A stretch of DNA of 64,000 bases from Chitinophagaceae bacterium UBA7600. GTDB lineage: Bacteria > Bacteroidota > Bacteroidia > Chitinophagales > Chitinophagaceae. The translations under genes were made by a program, and so were the position numbers. The notes beneath the pieces are model-generated. The model saw only the letters and a program-made list of their open reading frames with translations, searched no databases and was not told where the DNA came from. Shown here piece by piece: positions 33,327 through 41,562 of the stretch. The stretch is taken from contig DLKC01000057.1 of the NCBI GenBank assembly GCA_002478885.1, forward strand, positions 37,313 through 101,312, in the 5' to 3' direction. The first letter of the stretch is position 1, and the number at the start of each line of letters is the position of its first letter.

Positions 33327-34589
33327 TTAAACAGTTTTTAAAACATCCAGTAGCCGGTCGATATCGTTCATGTCGTTGTAAAAAGAAGGCGAAATGCGGA
33401 TCATATTTTCATACACCTGGATATTGACATCAGCTGCATCCAGTTTCGGTTTTAAAATGCTGTAGGCATCTTTAAACGCATAACTCAAAATAGCAGAACG
33501 TGAGCCTGTTGGCGTTAAAGGAATATAGGCTGAATGGCCTGCAAGTTGTTGCTGCATACGATCAATCATCGGTTGCCGGTATTGCTGGATATTGGCAACG
33601 CCCACTTTGTTGAGGTATTCCAGTGAATACCTGAGCGCGACAATACCCTCGTTGGCAAAAGTGCCGACTTCAAAATGGCCACTCATGTTTTCGCTGGCTT
33701 CCGATTCAAAAGCACTTTCCCCCGGCGGATCAAACGGTAGAACATGCGATACAAAATTTGCAATTTGCCTGTACCCGATCATTGGACGTTTTAACTGTGG
33801 CAACCGGTCTTTGCGCACATACAAAAAGCCAATACCAAAATCACCCATCAGCCATTTATAGGTAGCGCATGCGCAAAAATCAACACCGCTTCGTTTCACG
33901 TCGATAGGCACATTACCGGCTGCCTGTATAATATCGGCATATACCATGGCACCTTTGGCATGGGCCAGCTTGCACACTGCCTCAAGGTCGTGCTGAAAAC
34001 CCGTTGTAGCCGAAACAAGCGATAAGGCCACCAGCTTTGTGCCGGGCTTAATAGCGGCATCAAGGTCATTCAAATCAATGCGGTTGTCGCGTGGTTTTAC
34101 AACGGTAAGCTTTAGTCCGTTCTTTGCAAGCTGGCCATACAAATGCAGCGAGCCATGAAAATGATAGGCATCGGTAACAACGGCTTCATTTGACCCCGGC
34201 AAAGACAAACCCGATACAATAAAATTCTCTCCAAACATGGTACTGGGTACCCAGGCAATTTCTTCCGGCGATGCGTTGATCAGCATCGCAAAATTACTCA
34301 GCGACTTGCTGCGGTCGAAGCCATCATATTCTTTGGGCATCTGTCCGTTAAGCATGCGGCTGGCCAGGAAATTTTTAGCTTCATTAAAACTGCCTTTACT
34401 CATCGGGTGTGTATAAGCTGCATTGATATAAGTTCCTCTTATATCAAACTCCTCTTTTTCAGGAAAACCTCCTGCCGCATTGTTGACCGACGCCACCTTT
34501 AATGGCTGGCTCAGCGCCAACGGAACACCTGCCATAAGCGATACAAAATTTCTTCTCGACCAGCTTGCTGATGGTTGCTTTTTGCGCAT
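33327..34589 (-). CDS. Tat-exported class V aminotransferase-fold protein
   Basis: 420 residues. The N-terminus has a twin-arginine motif (SRRNFVS) followed by a hydrophobic stretch (LMAGVPLALS), so export in folded form with PLP is likely. The class V fold is seen in the PLP lysine region CATYKWLMGDFGIGF near 245, the aspartate region MVYADIIQAAGNVPID near 215, and SLVSATTGFQHD. It resembles isopenicillin-N-epimerase and cysteine-desulfurase-like enzymes. Lying between two exported hydrolases, it may process amino acids released by them; that is inference. Confidence 0.85.
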   Translation of the reverse strand: MRKKQPSASWSRRNFVSLMAGVPLALSQPLKVASVNNAAGGFPEKEEFDIRGTYINAAYTHPMSKGSFNEAKNFLASRMLNGQMPKEYDGFDRSKSLSNFAMLINASPEEIAWVPSTMFGENFIVSGLSLPGSNEAVVTDAYHFHGSLHLYGQLAKNGLKLTVVKPRDNRIDLNDLDAAIKPGTKLVALSLVSATTGFQHDLEAVCKLAHAKGAMVYADIIQAAGNVPIDVKRSGVDFCACATYKWLMGDFGIGFLYVRKDRLPQLKRPMIGYRQIANFVSHVLPFDPPGESAFESEASENMSGHFEVGTFANEGIVALRYSLEYLNKVGVANIQQYRQPMIDRMQQQLAGHSAYIPLTPTGSRSAILSYAFKDAYSILKPKLDAADVNIQVYENMIRISPSFYNDMNDIDRLLDVLKTV

Positions 34590-34595
34590 GATCAG

Positions 34596-36056
34596 TTATT
34601 TAAATTGGAAATGTTTCTCAAATGCTTTCTTGTTGGCGACCGACAATACAGGTGTTTGATCTTTCAGCTCAATATGAAATATCGGTAACAACATACTATT
34701 CTTAAAAGCTATGGGTGTCCCGTTGATAATATATTCCTGTAGTGCTTTTTCAAAATCTGCGCGGGGCAGGTATTTGGAAACCGCGTTGATCAGTTCTTCG
34801 TTGGTGAATTCCTTTTTATCCTTTTCCGCAACCAGTGCTTTTAGATCAAGCATCAGGTCTCGGAGTGACTTGTTGTTTCTTGTAGCAATCGATAGCTGGT
34901 TGTCGAGGTAAAAAGCAAACACACATCCGCGCCAGTAAGGTAGTTTCGCATAATCGCCCAGCAACCAGAAATTTTCAAAGATCTTGTTATTAGGCGTGTT
35001 CCTTATCGGGCTGTTGTAAAAGCTCCGAAAGAGCTGGTTAAATGCTGAATCAAATTCCGCGGCATTCATTCTTTTTGCATGCACAAGATTAAAGAATGTG
35101 AGATAATCATTAAACCCTTCGTTAAACCACTGCCCGATGTTGTCTTCCCCTTCAAATGCCGATACGCCGCCAAGATAGTAGTGGCCGATCTCATGCGAGA
35201 TTACAAACATTCTTTCACCGAGGGCCAGCGAATCGGGTTTGTTGTACTTCCCAATAAATCCATTGCCAAAAGAAATGCCCGACATGGAATGGTTCACATT
35301 AAGATAAGGCTGCAGCACGAGTGAGTAATTGATCTTGCGTGTATCGTTCCAGAACTTTCGCATCACCGCATTATAATCAAGATAAAAATTCTCTACTTCC
35401 TGCTTCACGGTGGCAGACATTCCCGAAGACCGAAGCACGAGATAATTGCTGCCACTCTCCGAACTGAATTTCTTTATGAAAAGATCATTGGCCCCTGTTA
35501 ACAAACGAAAAGCGATGGAGTCGGCCGTGGTAACCGCTATACGCGACCCATCATTATCGGGGTCAAAGGCATAGAAAACCGGGAAGGGTGGTTTACTTTT
35601 CCATTCAACCGAAACCATGATCGTCGAACCCTCTGCTTCAAACGCAGGAGTAAGGAAGAGGTTAACGCCATGCGTAAAAAAATAGTCTTTCATGATCATC
35701 GGGCGGAACAACTGGCTGCGGGTCGTATTCTCCGAACGTGTGTCAAACACATCGTAATTTATTTTTACAGGATCGCTGCCGGGGTAATAAAAAGTTAGCT
35801 TCCTGTTCGCGCTGTCGATCTTTACCCGCGCCGGGCTTTGAGCCTGCACATTTTGAAGGCCTTTAAAAATATCAGCCTGGCCACCAAACTGCAGTACACC
35901 ATAAGTAAATGTTGCGCTGTCTTTTACCGTTGGCCTGAACAGTAATTCCACATGAATACTGCTATCAAAAAGTGTTAGCTCGTATTGCAACGCAACCTGT
36001 CCCCGGGAAGATGACTGCATCGCAATAAAAAGAAAGGCTGCAAGAAAAAATTTCAT
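34596..36056 (-). CDS. Exported gluzincin (M1-like) metallopeptidase
   Basis: 486 residues. Signal MKFFLAAFLFIAMQSSSRGQ. The zinc site is HEIGHYYLG near residue 289, with the third ligand Glu in FNEGFNDYLTFF about 20 residues later, the gluzincin pattern HExxH-(18+)-E. The N-terminal half is beta-rich, as in M1 aminopeptidases, but the GAMEN exopeptidase motif is not seen, so peptidase mode is unclear. First gene of the operon; the next starts 6 nt downstream. Confidence 0.82.
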   Translation of the reverse strand: MKFFLAAFLFIAMQSSSRGQVALQYELTLFDSSIHVELLFRPTVKDSATFTYGVLQFGGQADIFKGLQNVQAQSPARVKIDSANRKLTFYYPGSDPVKINYDVFDTRSENTTRSQLFRPMIMKDYFFTHGVNLFLTPAFEAEGSTIMVSVEWKSKPPFPVFYAFDPDNDGSRIAVTTADSIAFRLLTGANDLFIKKFSSESGSNYLVLRSSGMSATVKQEVENFYLDYNAVMRKFWNDTRKINYSLVLQPYLNVNHSMSGISFGNGFIGKYNKPDSLALGERMFVISHEIGHYYLGGVSAFEGEDNIGQWFNEGFNDYLTFFNLVHAKRMNAAEFDSAFNQLFRSFYNSPIRNTPNNKIFENFWLLGDYAKLPYWRGCVFAFYLDNQLSIATRNNKSLRDLMLDLKALVAEKDKKEFTNEELINAVSKYLPRADFEKALQEYIINGTPIAFKNSMLLPIFHIELKDQTPVLSVANKKAFEKHFQFK

Positions 36057-36371
36057 GTAAGCGCTGTTAGATGGTTAAAAATGCGTGGCACAACTGCCGT
36101 AAAAATAAATGAAATCGGGATGACTTTCTTTATGCCTGGCACCAGGTCTCATTGAAGATTTGCTTGCGCTTGCCCTGGAGGAACGATTCGGGGGGTCTCA
36201 CGACTATACGTCAAGAACAATCATCATGAGCTGGAGAAACAACAAAATAGCGTGCACTGCAAACGGTTTATAAGCGGTAATAAATCAGCAAAAGCATTAA
36301 ATTTGAAATACAACCTGGTAAGAGGGCCCGGCCTGGCGGCGCAATTCAAAAAATAAAAAGTCACTAGCTAT
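36057..36371. other. Intergenic region
   Basis: No gene is supported. The region separates two divergent genes. The only site seen is the TAAATTTG box at 36298-36305. Confidence 0.4.
36298..36305 (+). promoter_or_regulatory. Candidate -7 box (TAAATTTG) for the downstream lipoprotein gene
   Basis: A perfect TAnnTTTG, 66 nt before the ATG at 36372. No TTTG at standard -33 spacing. Confidence 0.4.
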
Positions 36372-36740
36372 ATGAACTTTCGCACACTCATCCTCATCGC
36401 ATGCTGCACAACACTTGGTCTTTACGGCTGCGGAAAAGACTCACCAACTACTGATTCAAATACCTGCAACCTTAGCGACCCGGTAATCAATACGACCTGG
36501 GTACAGCAGATCATCTCAGATGCGGATTGTGTGTTATACAAAGGAGCAACGCTCTCAACCTGCACCTACAAAGGCGCTACCCATGTCTACATGGAAAACC
36601 TGGCCAGTTCTTTAGGAATATGCGTTAAGGCACTCTACGACTGCTCCGGTAAAAAAATCCTGGATGGAACTTCGGCTGACGCTGATTGGAAAAATTTCAA
36701 TGATGCCGCGACCAATAAAACCACCATCTGGACCAAGTAG
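36372..36740 (+). CDS. Small Cys-rich lipoprotein of unknown function
   Basis: 122 residues. Signal MNFRTLILIACCTTLGLYGC with the lipobox LYGC. The mature part has six cysteines after the lipid-anchored one, suggesting disulfides, and short motifs such as NTTWVQQIISDADC and VYKGATLS-like repeats of KGAT. No family is recognised. A subfamily C repeat element follows 39 nt after the stop. Confidence 0.68.
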   Translation: MNFRTLILIACCTTLGLYGCGKDSPTTDSNTCNLSDPVINTTWVQQIISDADCVLYKGATLSTCTYKGATHVYMENLASSLGICVKALYDCSGKKILDGTSADADWKNFNDAATNKTTIWTK

Positions 36741-36778
36741 CCCAGATTCAACTCTTGGTTGCTTCACACCGGAACGTG

Positions 36779-36848
36779 AATAGTGTGCGATGTCGGGTAA
36801 GCCGGCACTGTCGCGCAAGTAAAGCCGGTGCCCGCACCAAAGCCGGGA
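36779..36848 (+). repeat. Dispersed intergenic element, subfamily C (forward)
   Basis: AGTGTGCGA is separated from CGCGCAAGT by an insert carrying AAGCCGGCACTG, and the copy ends with a GGTG/CACC hairpin and AAGCCGGG. About 70 nt match the reverse complement of 39741-39814. Confidence 0.85.
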
Positions 36849-36866
36849 TCAAAAAAAACGCTCTCG

Positions 36867-36896
36867 TTTTGCGCATAGCGGCTTATTCTATATTTG
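36867..36896 (+). promoter_or_regulatory. Promoter of the nucleoid-associated protein gene
   Basis: TTTTG (36867-36871), 17-nt spacer, TATATTTG (36889-36896): a complete Bacteroidota promoter. Only CAGC separates the -7 box from the ATG at 36901, so the mRNA is probably leaderless. Confidence 0.8.
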
Positions 36897-36900
36897 CAGC

Positions 36901-37947
36901 ATGACAGGAATAGAAAATGTACAGTTGGAACACGTGATCGTTCACAAAGTCGGCAACCCGTCGCGTGGTGAAATGCTGAAGCTCTCCGCCAACCCGCTTA
37001 CACTCAACGACGAACTCGTGAGAAGTATGCTCACCAAATATTTTCTCGGCGCGTTTAACGAAAATGAACACTACCATTTTACGCACCTGAGCGATGTGGC
37101 TATGAACGAAGTTTTTAATTATGTGAACGGCATCTTCGACAATAAAAAAAACTTTGTACAGCAGTCTGCCCTGCTGGCGCATTTCCTTTACAACAAAAGC
37201 ACACACGTAAAAATAAAGGAAGGCGAACTGTATGTTGCTTCCTTTAAAGAAGTGCCGTTTGGCGGGGATTTTGTTAATGCGGTCGGCATTTTTAAAAGCG
37301 AAACAAAAGAAACATTCCTGAAAGTTTTTGAACACGGCGAAAGCTGGGAAGTGATCGGCGAAGAAGGCGTAAACATCAATAAACTTGACAAAGGCTGTAT
37401 CATCTTCAACACAAACCGGGAAGAGGGTTATGTCGTTTGCGTGGTGGATGCCACCAACAAACAGCAAGACGCGCAATATTGGGTAAACGACTTTTTGCAG
37501 GTAACGCCTTATGCAGACAGCTACCACAATACCAACAAATATATCGATATGTGCAGGCTATTCATCGCGAATGATTATGCCGATAAATTCGTCGTGAATA
37601 AAACCGACCAGATAGACCTGCTGAACCGCTCGGCAGAATATTTTAAAACAAAAGAACAGTTCAACCTGCAGGAGTTTACGGAAGAAGTAATCCATCACGG
37701 CGAAGTGGTGGATTCGTTTGTCGAGTTTAAAAAGAATTACGAATCGTCGCGGCAGTTCCAGTTAAACGATGAATTTGATATTAACCTCGCCGCGGTAAAA
37801 AAACAAGCCAAGGTTTTTAAATCTGTGTTGAAGCTGGATAAAAATTTTCATGTATACATTCACGGCCGCCGCGACCTGATTGAAAAAGGATACGACGAAT
37901 CAACAGGTCAGAAATATTACAAACTGTATTTTGAAGAAGAGAACTGA
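36901..37947 (+). CDS. Nucleoid-associated protein NdpA/YejK family
   Basis: 348 residues. It matches the 37-kDa nucleoid-associated family: the start IENVQLEHVIVHKVGN, the GGDFVNAVGIFKSETKETFLKV core, a long KLDKGCIIFNTNREEGY segment, and the C-terminal GRRDLIEKGYDESTGQKYYK. Homologues bind the nucleoid; molecular role is unsettled. The ATG is conserved in position in the family, supporting a start just 4 nt after the -7 box. Stands alone in the plus direction. Confidence 0.88.
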   Translation: MTGIENVQLEHVIVHKVGNPSRGEMLKLSANPLTLNDELVRSMLTKYFLGAFNENEHYHFTHLSDVAMNEVFNYVNGIFDNKKNFVQQSALLAHFLYNKSTHVKIKEGELYVASFKEVPFGGDFVNAVGIFKSETKETFLKVFEHGESWEVIGEEGVNINKLDKGCIIFNTNREEGYVVCVVDATNKQQDAQYWVNDFLQVTPYADSYHNTNKYIDMCRLFIANDYADKFVVNKTDQIDLLNRSAEYFKTKEQFNLQEFTEEVIHHGEVVDSFVEFKKNYESSRQFQLNDEFDINLAAVKKQAKVFKSVLKLDKNFHVYIHGRRDLIEKGYDESTGQKYYKLYFEEEN

Positions 37948-38405
37948 CATAAATTAAATAAGGTTGAACCCCGCATAAGATCCTTGGTCAGCTATGCTAG
38001 CGCCTGCCCCCAGAGAGGGACAATCCGGGGTCACACACTTCATCAGTACGCATGCTGTAAGCTCGTATAGCTGGACGAACAACTGCAAATTGGCAATATC
38101 ATTTGCCAGCCAACCGTAAATTTTTCTTTGTTGCCTTTTGTTTCTACACAATTACTTTTAACGCGTTCTGCCAACTTTTTTCACCAACCGTACATAGACC
38201 TTGTAGAGACTTAATAGAGACCGTTATTGCACCTTGCTCATACAAAAGCGATGCAGGGATAATGCTTAGGCCTGTAGATTCCGTAAGCAGTGATACCGTG
38301 ATATTTTCCGCTGGAAATCAGAGCAGGTCCTGACCCCGGTCATTCTTGTTTTGATTAACAAGGGCTAATTTTAAACATCTTGATTCATCTCCAAAAATCA
38401 CAACC
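37948..38405. other. Intergenic region with one weak small ORF
   Basis: Holds a possible small secreted-protein frame (38103-38333) and a CTTGTT/AACAAG inverted repeat (38345-38362) upstream of the T9SS cargo gene that could be an operator. A CACACACTTCATCAGTAC stretch near 38032 may be a decayed repeat element. Confidence 0.4.
38103..38333 (+). CDS. Possible small secreted protein (TTG start)
   Basis: 76 codons from a TTG, with no good ribosome-binding site. The first 24 residues look like a signal peptide (KFFFVAFCFYTITFNAFCQ). The rest contains APCSYKSDAGIMLRPVDS, reminiscent of beta-rich tails in Bacteroidota surface proteins. It may be real, a remnant, or chance. Confidence 0.35.
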   Translation: MPANRKFFFVAFCFYTITFNAFCQLFSPTVHRPCRDLIETVIAPCSYKSDAGIMLRPVDSVSSDTVIFSAGNQSRS

Positions 38406-39728
38406 GTGAAACCTAAAATATTAACATATGCTGGCGCATCAATGATGTGCTTCCAATGGCTGGCAACTACCTGCACTACTGCTGCGCAAACGGTGCTGTT
38501 TAACTTCGACAATGCGCCTGCTTATACACCGCTGCCGATTACGCTGACGGAAAGCGCCATAACCGCCCACTTCAACACAACGGGCCAGGGCTATTCCATC
38601 CAGAATGCCAATGTGCTGGGCTTTACACCAAAAGGCTTTGCCGGGAATTGCATTTACCCAAACAGCATCTACCTCACAGACCTGTATATAAACTTCGATC
38701 AGGCAGTCACTTATTTTTCGATTTTGTATGCATGTCAGGAACTGGGCTGTGATGATGCTGCAACAATGAGGGTTACCGCTTATAGCAAAGGCAGCTATGT
38801 GGGAACAAATACAAAAACGGCCGCACACCCCGGTACCTGGCCATCTGATTCTTTAACCTTGAGTGCTTCACAAGGATTCGACAGTGTAGTGCTTCACTAT
38901 GATAAGAAACCACCTACATGCGAGGATTATGGTGTTATTTTCATGGCAGACAATATGCGGGTAACATCGCTTCCCTGCACGGCGCCTACAACTCAACAGG
39001 CAGCAATAACTGCCAACGGGCCAACTACCTTTTGTAAAGGAAACAATGTAGAACTCGTTGTTGCTACCGCCGGGCTCAATTACCAATGGAAAAAAGGAAA
39101 TACCAACATTCCCGGCGCCAACTTTCAAAACTACCTTGCCAATAAAACCGGCGCTTACAAATGTTTGGTCAGCAATAATTGCGGATCCATTACTTCCAAT
39201 GCAATCGCCGTTACCGTTAACCAGCTACCCGCTGTAGCTGTCAGCCAGGATCCTTGTTCCGGTGCGGCTGTTTTGCTGCACGCGGCAGCAAACCCTGCAA
39301 CAGGTATAACCTATCAATGGAAAAAAGGATCAAAGCTTATTCCGGGCGCAACCGGTGCTACTTATAGTGCCCTAACCAGCGGAACATACAGGTGCGTTGT
39401 AACCATTGCCGCCACCGGTTGCAGCGCAACATCTGCACCATCAGTTGTAACGATCAGTTGCCTATATGCAAAGGCTATTAACCCAATTAAAAATCAACCG
39501 CTGGTTTATCCCAACCCTGCGTCGGGCCACTTTAATATCAGCAGCGAACAACTTGATCCAAACAGCACCATCTGTATCTACGACCTTGCAGGAAAACTAT
39601 GCGAAACTCACTCAGCCAATAGTGCTGAATTGCAGGTCGGCAGATCGCTGTCACAAGGTGTTTACCTGATGAAAATTGTGATGAAAGATGAAACAAAACA
39701 AGTAGTAAAACTGGTAAAGACTTTTTAA
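38406..39728 (+). CDS. T9SS cargo protein with Ig-like modules
   Basis: 440 residues. Signal region ends near TTAAQ (residue 28). Residues 30-195 form a beta-rich domain with paired cysteines. Two Ig-like modules follow, each with YQWKKG and a closing GxYxC (GAYKCLV near 255, GTYRCVV near 335). The C-terminal 80 residues are a type A T9SS sorting domain: YPNPASGHFNISS, ICIYDLAGKL, GVYLMKIVMKDE. It should be secreted by T9SS and attached to the surface or released. No enzymatic motif is seen; an adhesive or binding role is inferred. Confidence 0.88.
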   Translation: MKPKILTYAGASMMCFQWLATTCTTAAQTVLFNFDNAPAYTPLPITLTESAITAHFNTTGQGYSIQNANVLGFTPKGFAGNCIYPNSIYLTDLYINFDQAVTYFSILYACQELGCDDAATMRVTAYSKGSYVGTNTKTAAHPGTWPSDSLTLSASQGFDSVVLHYDKKPPTCEDYGVIFMADNMRVTSLPCTAPTTQQAAITANGPTTFCKGNNVELVVATAGLNYQWKKGNTNIPGANFQNYLANKTGAYKCLVSNNCGSITSNAIAVTVNQLPAVAVSQDPCSGAAVLLHAAANPATGITYQWKKGSKLIPGATGATYSALTSGTYRCVVTIAATGCSATSAPSVVTISCLYAKAINPIKNQPLVYPNPASGHFNISSEQLDPNSTICIYDLAGKLCETHSANSAELQVGRSLSQGVYLMKIVMKDETKQVVKLVKTF

Positions 39729-40089
39729 AGAATCTTTTTTAGCCCGGCTTTGGTACAGGCACCGGGCGTTACTTGCGCGACAGTGCCGGCTTATCCGCAT
39801 CGCACACTTATACGTTGGGAACAACAATGACCAGTTACCGTTGAAGTGCGAAAAAGCATAAGTTTTACAAAGAGAACCTCAGCACGGTTTCCCTGTTTTC
39901 GCAAGGAGGAAAATATTGCTTCATAGAACTATTGCTACCCGGCAATACAAAATGTGTAATTAAAAGTATAAAGCATAAGGCGCCATAATTTTTGGAGAAT
40001 CCCGGATAATAACGTCAATTTACGTGTTACGCATGTTCCAGCGCATAGATATCGAATTTAATTGCGGAAAAAAATTGACAACAAACGGC
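39729..40089. other. Intergenic region
   Basis: Starts with a subfamily C repeat element (39741-39814). A near-match promoter box (TAATTTTTG, one T too many) lies near 39987-39995. An open frame from 40024 reads into the cupin gene but is not conserved. Confidence 0.45.
39741..39814 (-). repeat. Dispersed intergenic element, subfamily C (reverse), terminator-like hairpin
   Basis: The left part forms GCCCGG / CCGGGC (39742-39767) with a 14-nt loop, 13 nt after the T9SS-cargo stop. The rest mirrors 36779-36848: TTGCGCGACAGTGCCGGC, then CATCGCACACTT. Confidence 0.85.
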
Positions 40090-40836
40090 ATGAAAATATC
40101 AGCATTAACAAGAAGTGTGGTTAAGCGCAATCATGCAATAATTGCACGTGATGGTTATATCAATAGTAAAATTCCCGGCTGGACAGACTGTACAGTAAAT
40201 GTGATGATCAATGAGGCAATGGGAGCAGGTTTTTGTCAAACCCTCGTCACGGCTGAAAACGGGGCAAAATTGGAAGGCAAAACAAAGGCATCGCAAATTT
40301 TCTTTTATATGGTGGAAGGAAATTGTAAAGTAACTATTGAAAACAATAGCAGGAAACTGGGCAAAGGACAATTTGTATACGTGCCGGTGGAAAAAAAATA
40401 TTTATTTGAAGAGATGGATGCACAAACACAATTGCTCACATTTCATAAGCTGTACGAAAAACAGGAAGGTTATAACATGCCCGATGTTCAGTTTGGCGAT
40501 GCCAATGATTTTACGGCAGTTGCCTATTCCGGCGATGAAACCTTACGCCTTCAAACTCTATTGCCTGATGACTTATCCTTTGATATGGCGGGAAATATTT
40601 TTTCTTTTGACAGTGGCGCACACTTACCATTGGTGGAAACACACATCATGGAACATGGGCTGCTGTTTTTACAGGGACAAGGCATTTATCGGCTTGGCAA
40701 GCACTGGTATCCCGTGAAAAAAGGAGATGCCATATGGATGGCTCCGTATTGCCAGCAATGGTTTACGGCCATGGGCAAAGAGCAGGCTGCATACATCTAT
40801 TACAAAAATATCAACCGTTTTCCAACGAAAATCTGA
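40090..40836 (+). CDS. (S)-ureidoglycine aminohydrolase (bicupin)
   Basis: 248 residues from the ATG at 40090. It is a double-cupin protein of the AllE/UGHY type, which hydrolyses (S)-ureidoglycine to ureidoglycolate and ammonia in purine-allantoin degradation and needs Mn2+. Visible are an early TRSVVKRNHAIIARDGYI, the first cupin around FFYMVEGNCKVTIE, and the second with HLPLVETHIMEHGLLFLQGQG, whose His and Glu are the likely metal ligands, and DAIWMAPYCQQWF. No other allantoin-pathway gene is adjacent. Confidence 0.88.
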   Translation: MKISALTRSVVKRNHAIIARDGYINSKIPGWTDCTVNVMINEAMGAGFCQTLVTAENGAKLEGKTKASQIFFYMVEGNCKVTIENNSRKLGKGQFVYVPVEKKYLFEEMDAQTQLLTFHKLYEKQEGYNMPDVQFGDANDFTAVAYSGDETLRLQTLLPDDLSFDMAGNIFSFDSGAHLPLVETHIMEHGLLFLQGQGIYRLGKHWYPVKKGDAIWMAPYCQQWFTAMGKEQAAYIYYKNINRFPTKI

Positions 40837-41034
40837 TTATTCTTAAAAAAGTCTTAGGTGCGTAAAACAACAATACCTGTTGATGGCAGAGACTAAAGAA
40901 AATAAAGCCATTCAAAGAAAAGCCGGCGTAACTTTTCGCGCTCCTTGTATTAGCGGGAGAGAAAGATATCATTGCCGTCAACTTGTGAACTTGTAAGCAA
41001 GCGAACTTACAAACTGATCATAGATGCCCCGAAC

Positions 41035-41082
41035 GCACAAGTGAGTGACACAACCGGCGATGAAAACTGCACTGCCGCCGGC
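41035..41082 (+). repeat. Dispersed intergenic element, subfamily B (forward)
   Basis: GCACAAGTG with B core AGTGACACA (41044-41052), then CCGGCGATGAAAACTGC and GCCGCCGGC. It pairs outward with 39741-39814 around the cupin gene. Confidence 0.75.
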
Positions 41083-41126
41083 AAATAAATTCCTTTTCTC
41101 CCATTCACGCAAACGGTATACCTCGC

Positions 41127-41159
41127 TTTGGGAGATTCAGCAGCTGTGTTATACATTTG
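41127..41159 (+). promoter_or_regulatory. Promoter of the S4-domain gene
   Basis: TTTG (41127-41130), 21-nt spacer, TACATTTG (41152-41159). Only AGTT separates the box from the ATG at 41164, so the transcript is probably leaderless. Confidence 0.75.
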
Positions 41160-41163
41160 AGTT

Positions 41164-41553
41164 ATGGCAGAAGCAAATGAAAAATTACGTATTGATAAAT
41201 ACCTTTGGTCGATAAGGCTTTTTAAAACACGCAGCATAGCATCGGAGGCATGCGAAAAAGGCAAAGTGAGAATGCTCGGCAATGCCGTGAAAGCATCTAA
41301 GACAGTAAATGTGGGCGAAGAATACGAAGTGAAAACTGAAGCACGGAAATGGGTGATAAAAGTAGCCGGATTGTTGCACAACCGTGTTCAATATGCCGAG
41401 GCAATAAAATATTATATTGATCTCACGCCTGCCGAAGAACTGGACAGGCTTAAATATGAAGCAGCATCATTCCACACGGGTAAACGACTGAGCAAGGTGG
41501 GGAGGCCCACAAAAAAACAAAGACGCGATCTCGAAGATTATACAGAACAATAA
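41164..41553 (+). CDS. S4-domain RNA-binding protein, Hsp15 family
   Basis: 129 residues. The S4 domain covers the first half: LRIDKYLWSIRLFKTRSIAS and CEKGKVRMLGNAVKASKTVNVG. A basic C-terminal tail with GRPTKKQRRDLEDYTEQ is typical of the HslR/Hsp15 family, which binds stalled 50S subunits carrying nascent chain-tRNA. The assignment to ribosome recycling is from the family. The next gene starts 9 nt downstream, so the two are probably co-transcribed. Confidence 0.9.
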   Translation: MAEANEKLRIDKYLWSIRLFKTRSIASEACEKGKVRMLGNAVKASKTVNVGEEYEVKTEARKWVIKVAGLLHNRVQYAEAIKYYIDLTPAEELDRLKYEAASFHTGKRLSKVGRPTKKQRRDLEDYTEQ

Positions 41554-41562
41554 AACTGCAGG

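Larger units (their letters stand above)
40837..41163. other. Intergenic region
   Basis: Contains one subfamily B repeat element and the promoter of the S4-domain gene. No gene is supported. Confidence 0.45.

Noticed and set aside
36779..39814. Composite mobile element bounded by the two subfamily C repeats
   Set aside because: No transposase or integrase between them, no target duplication visible, and the elements occur singly elsewhere. They are better seen as members of the dispersed family.
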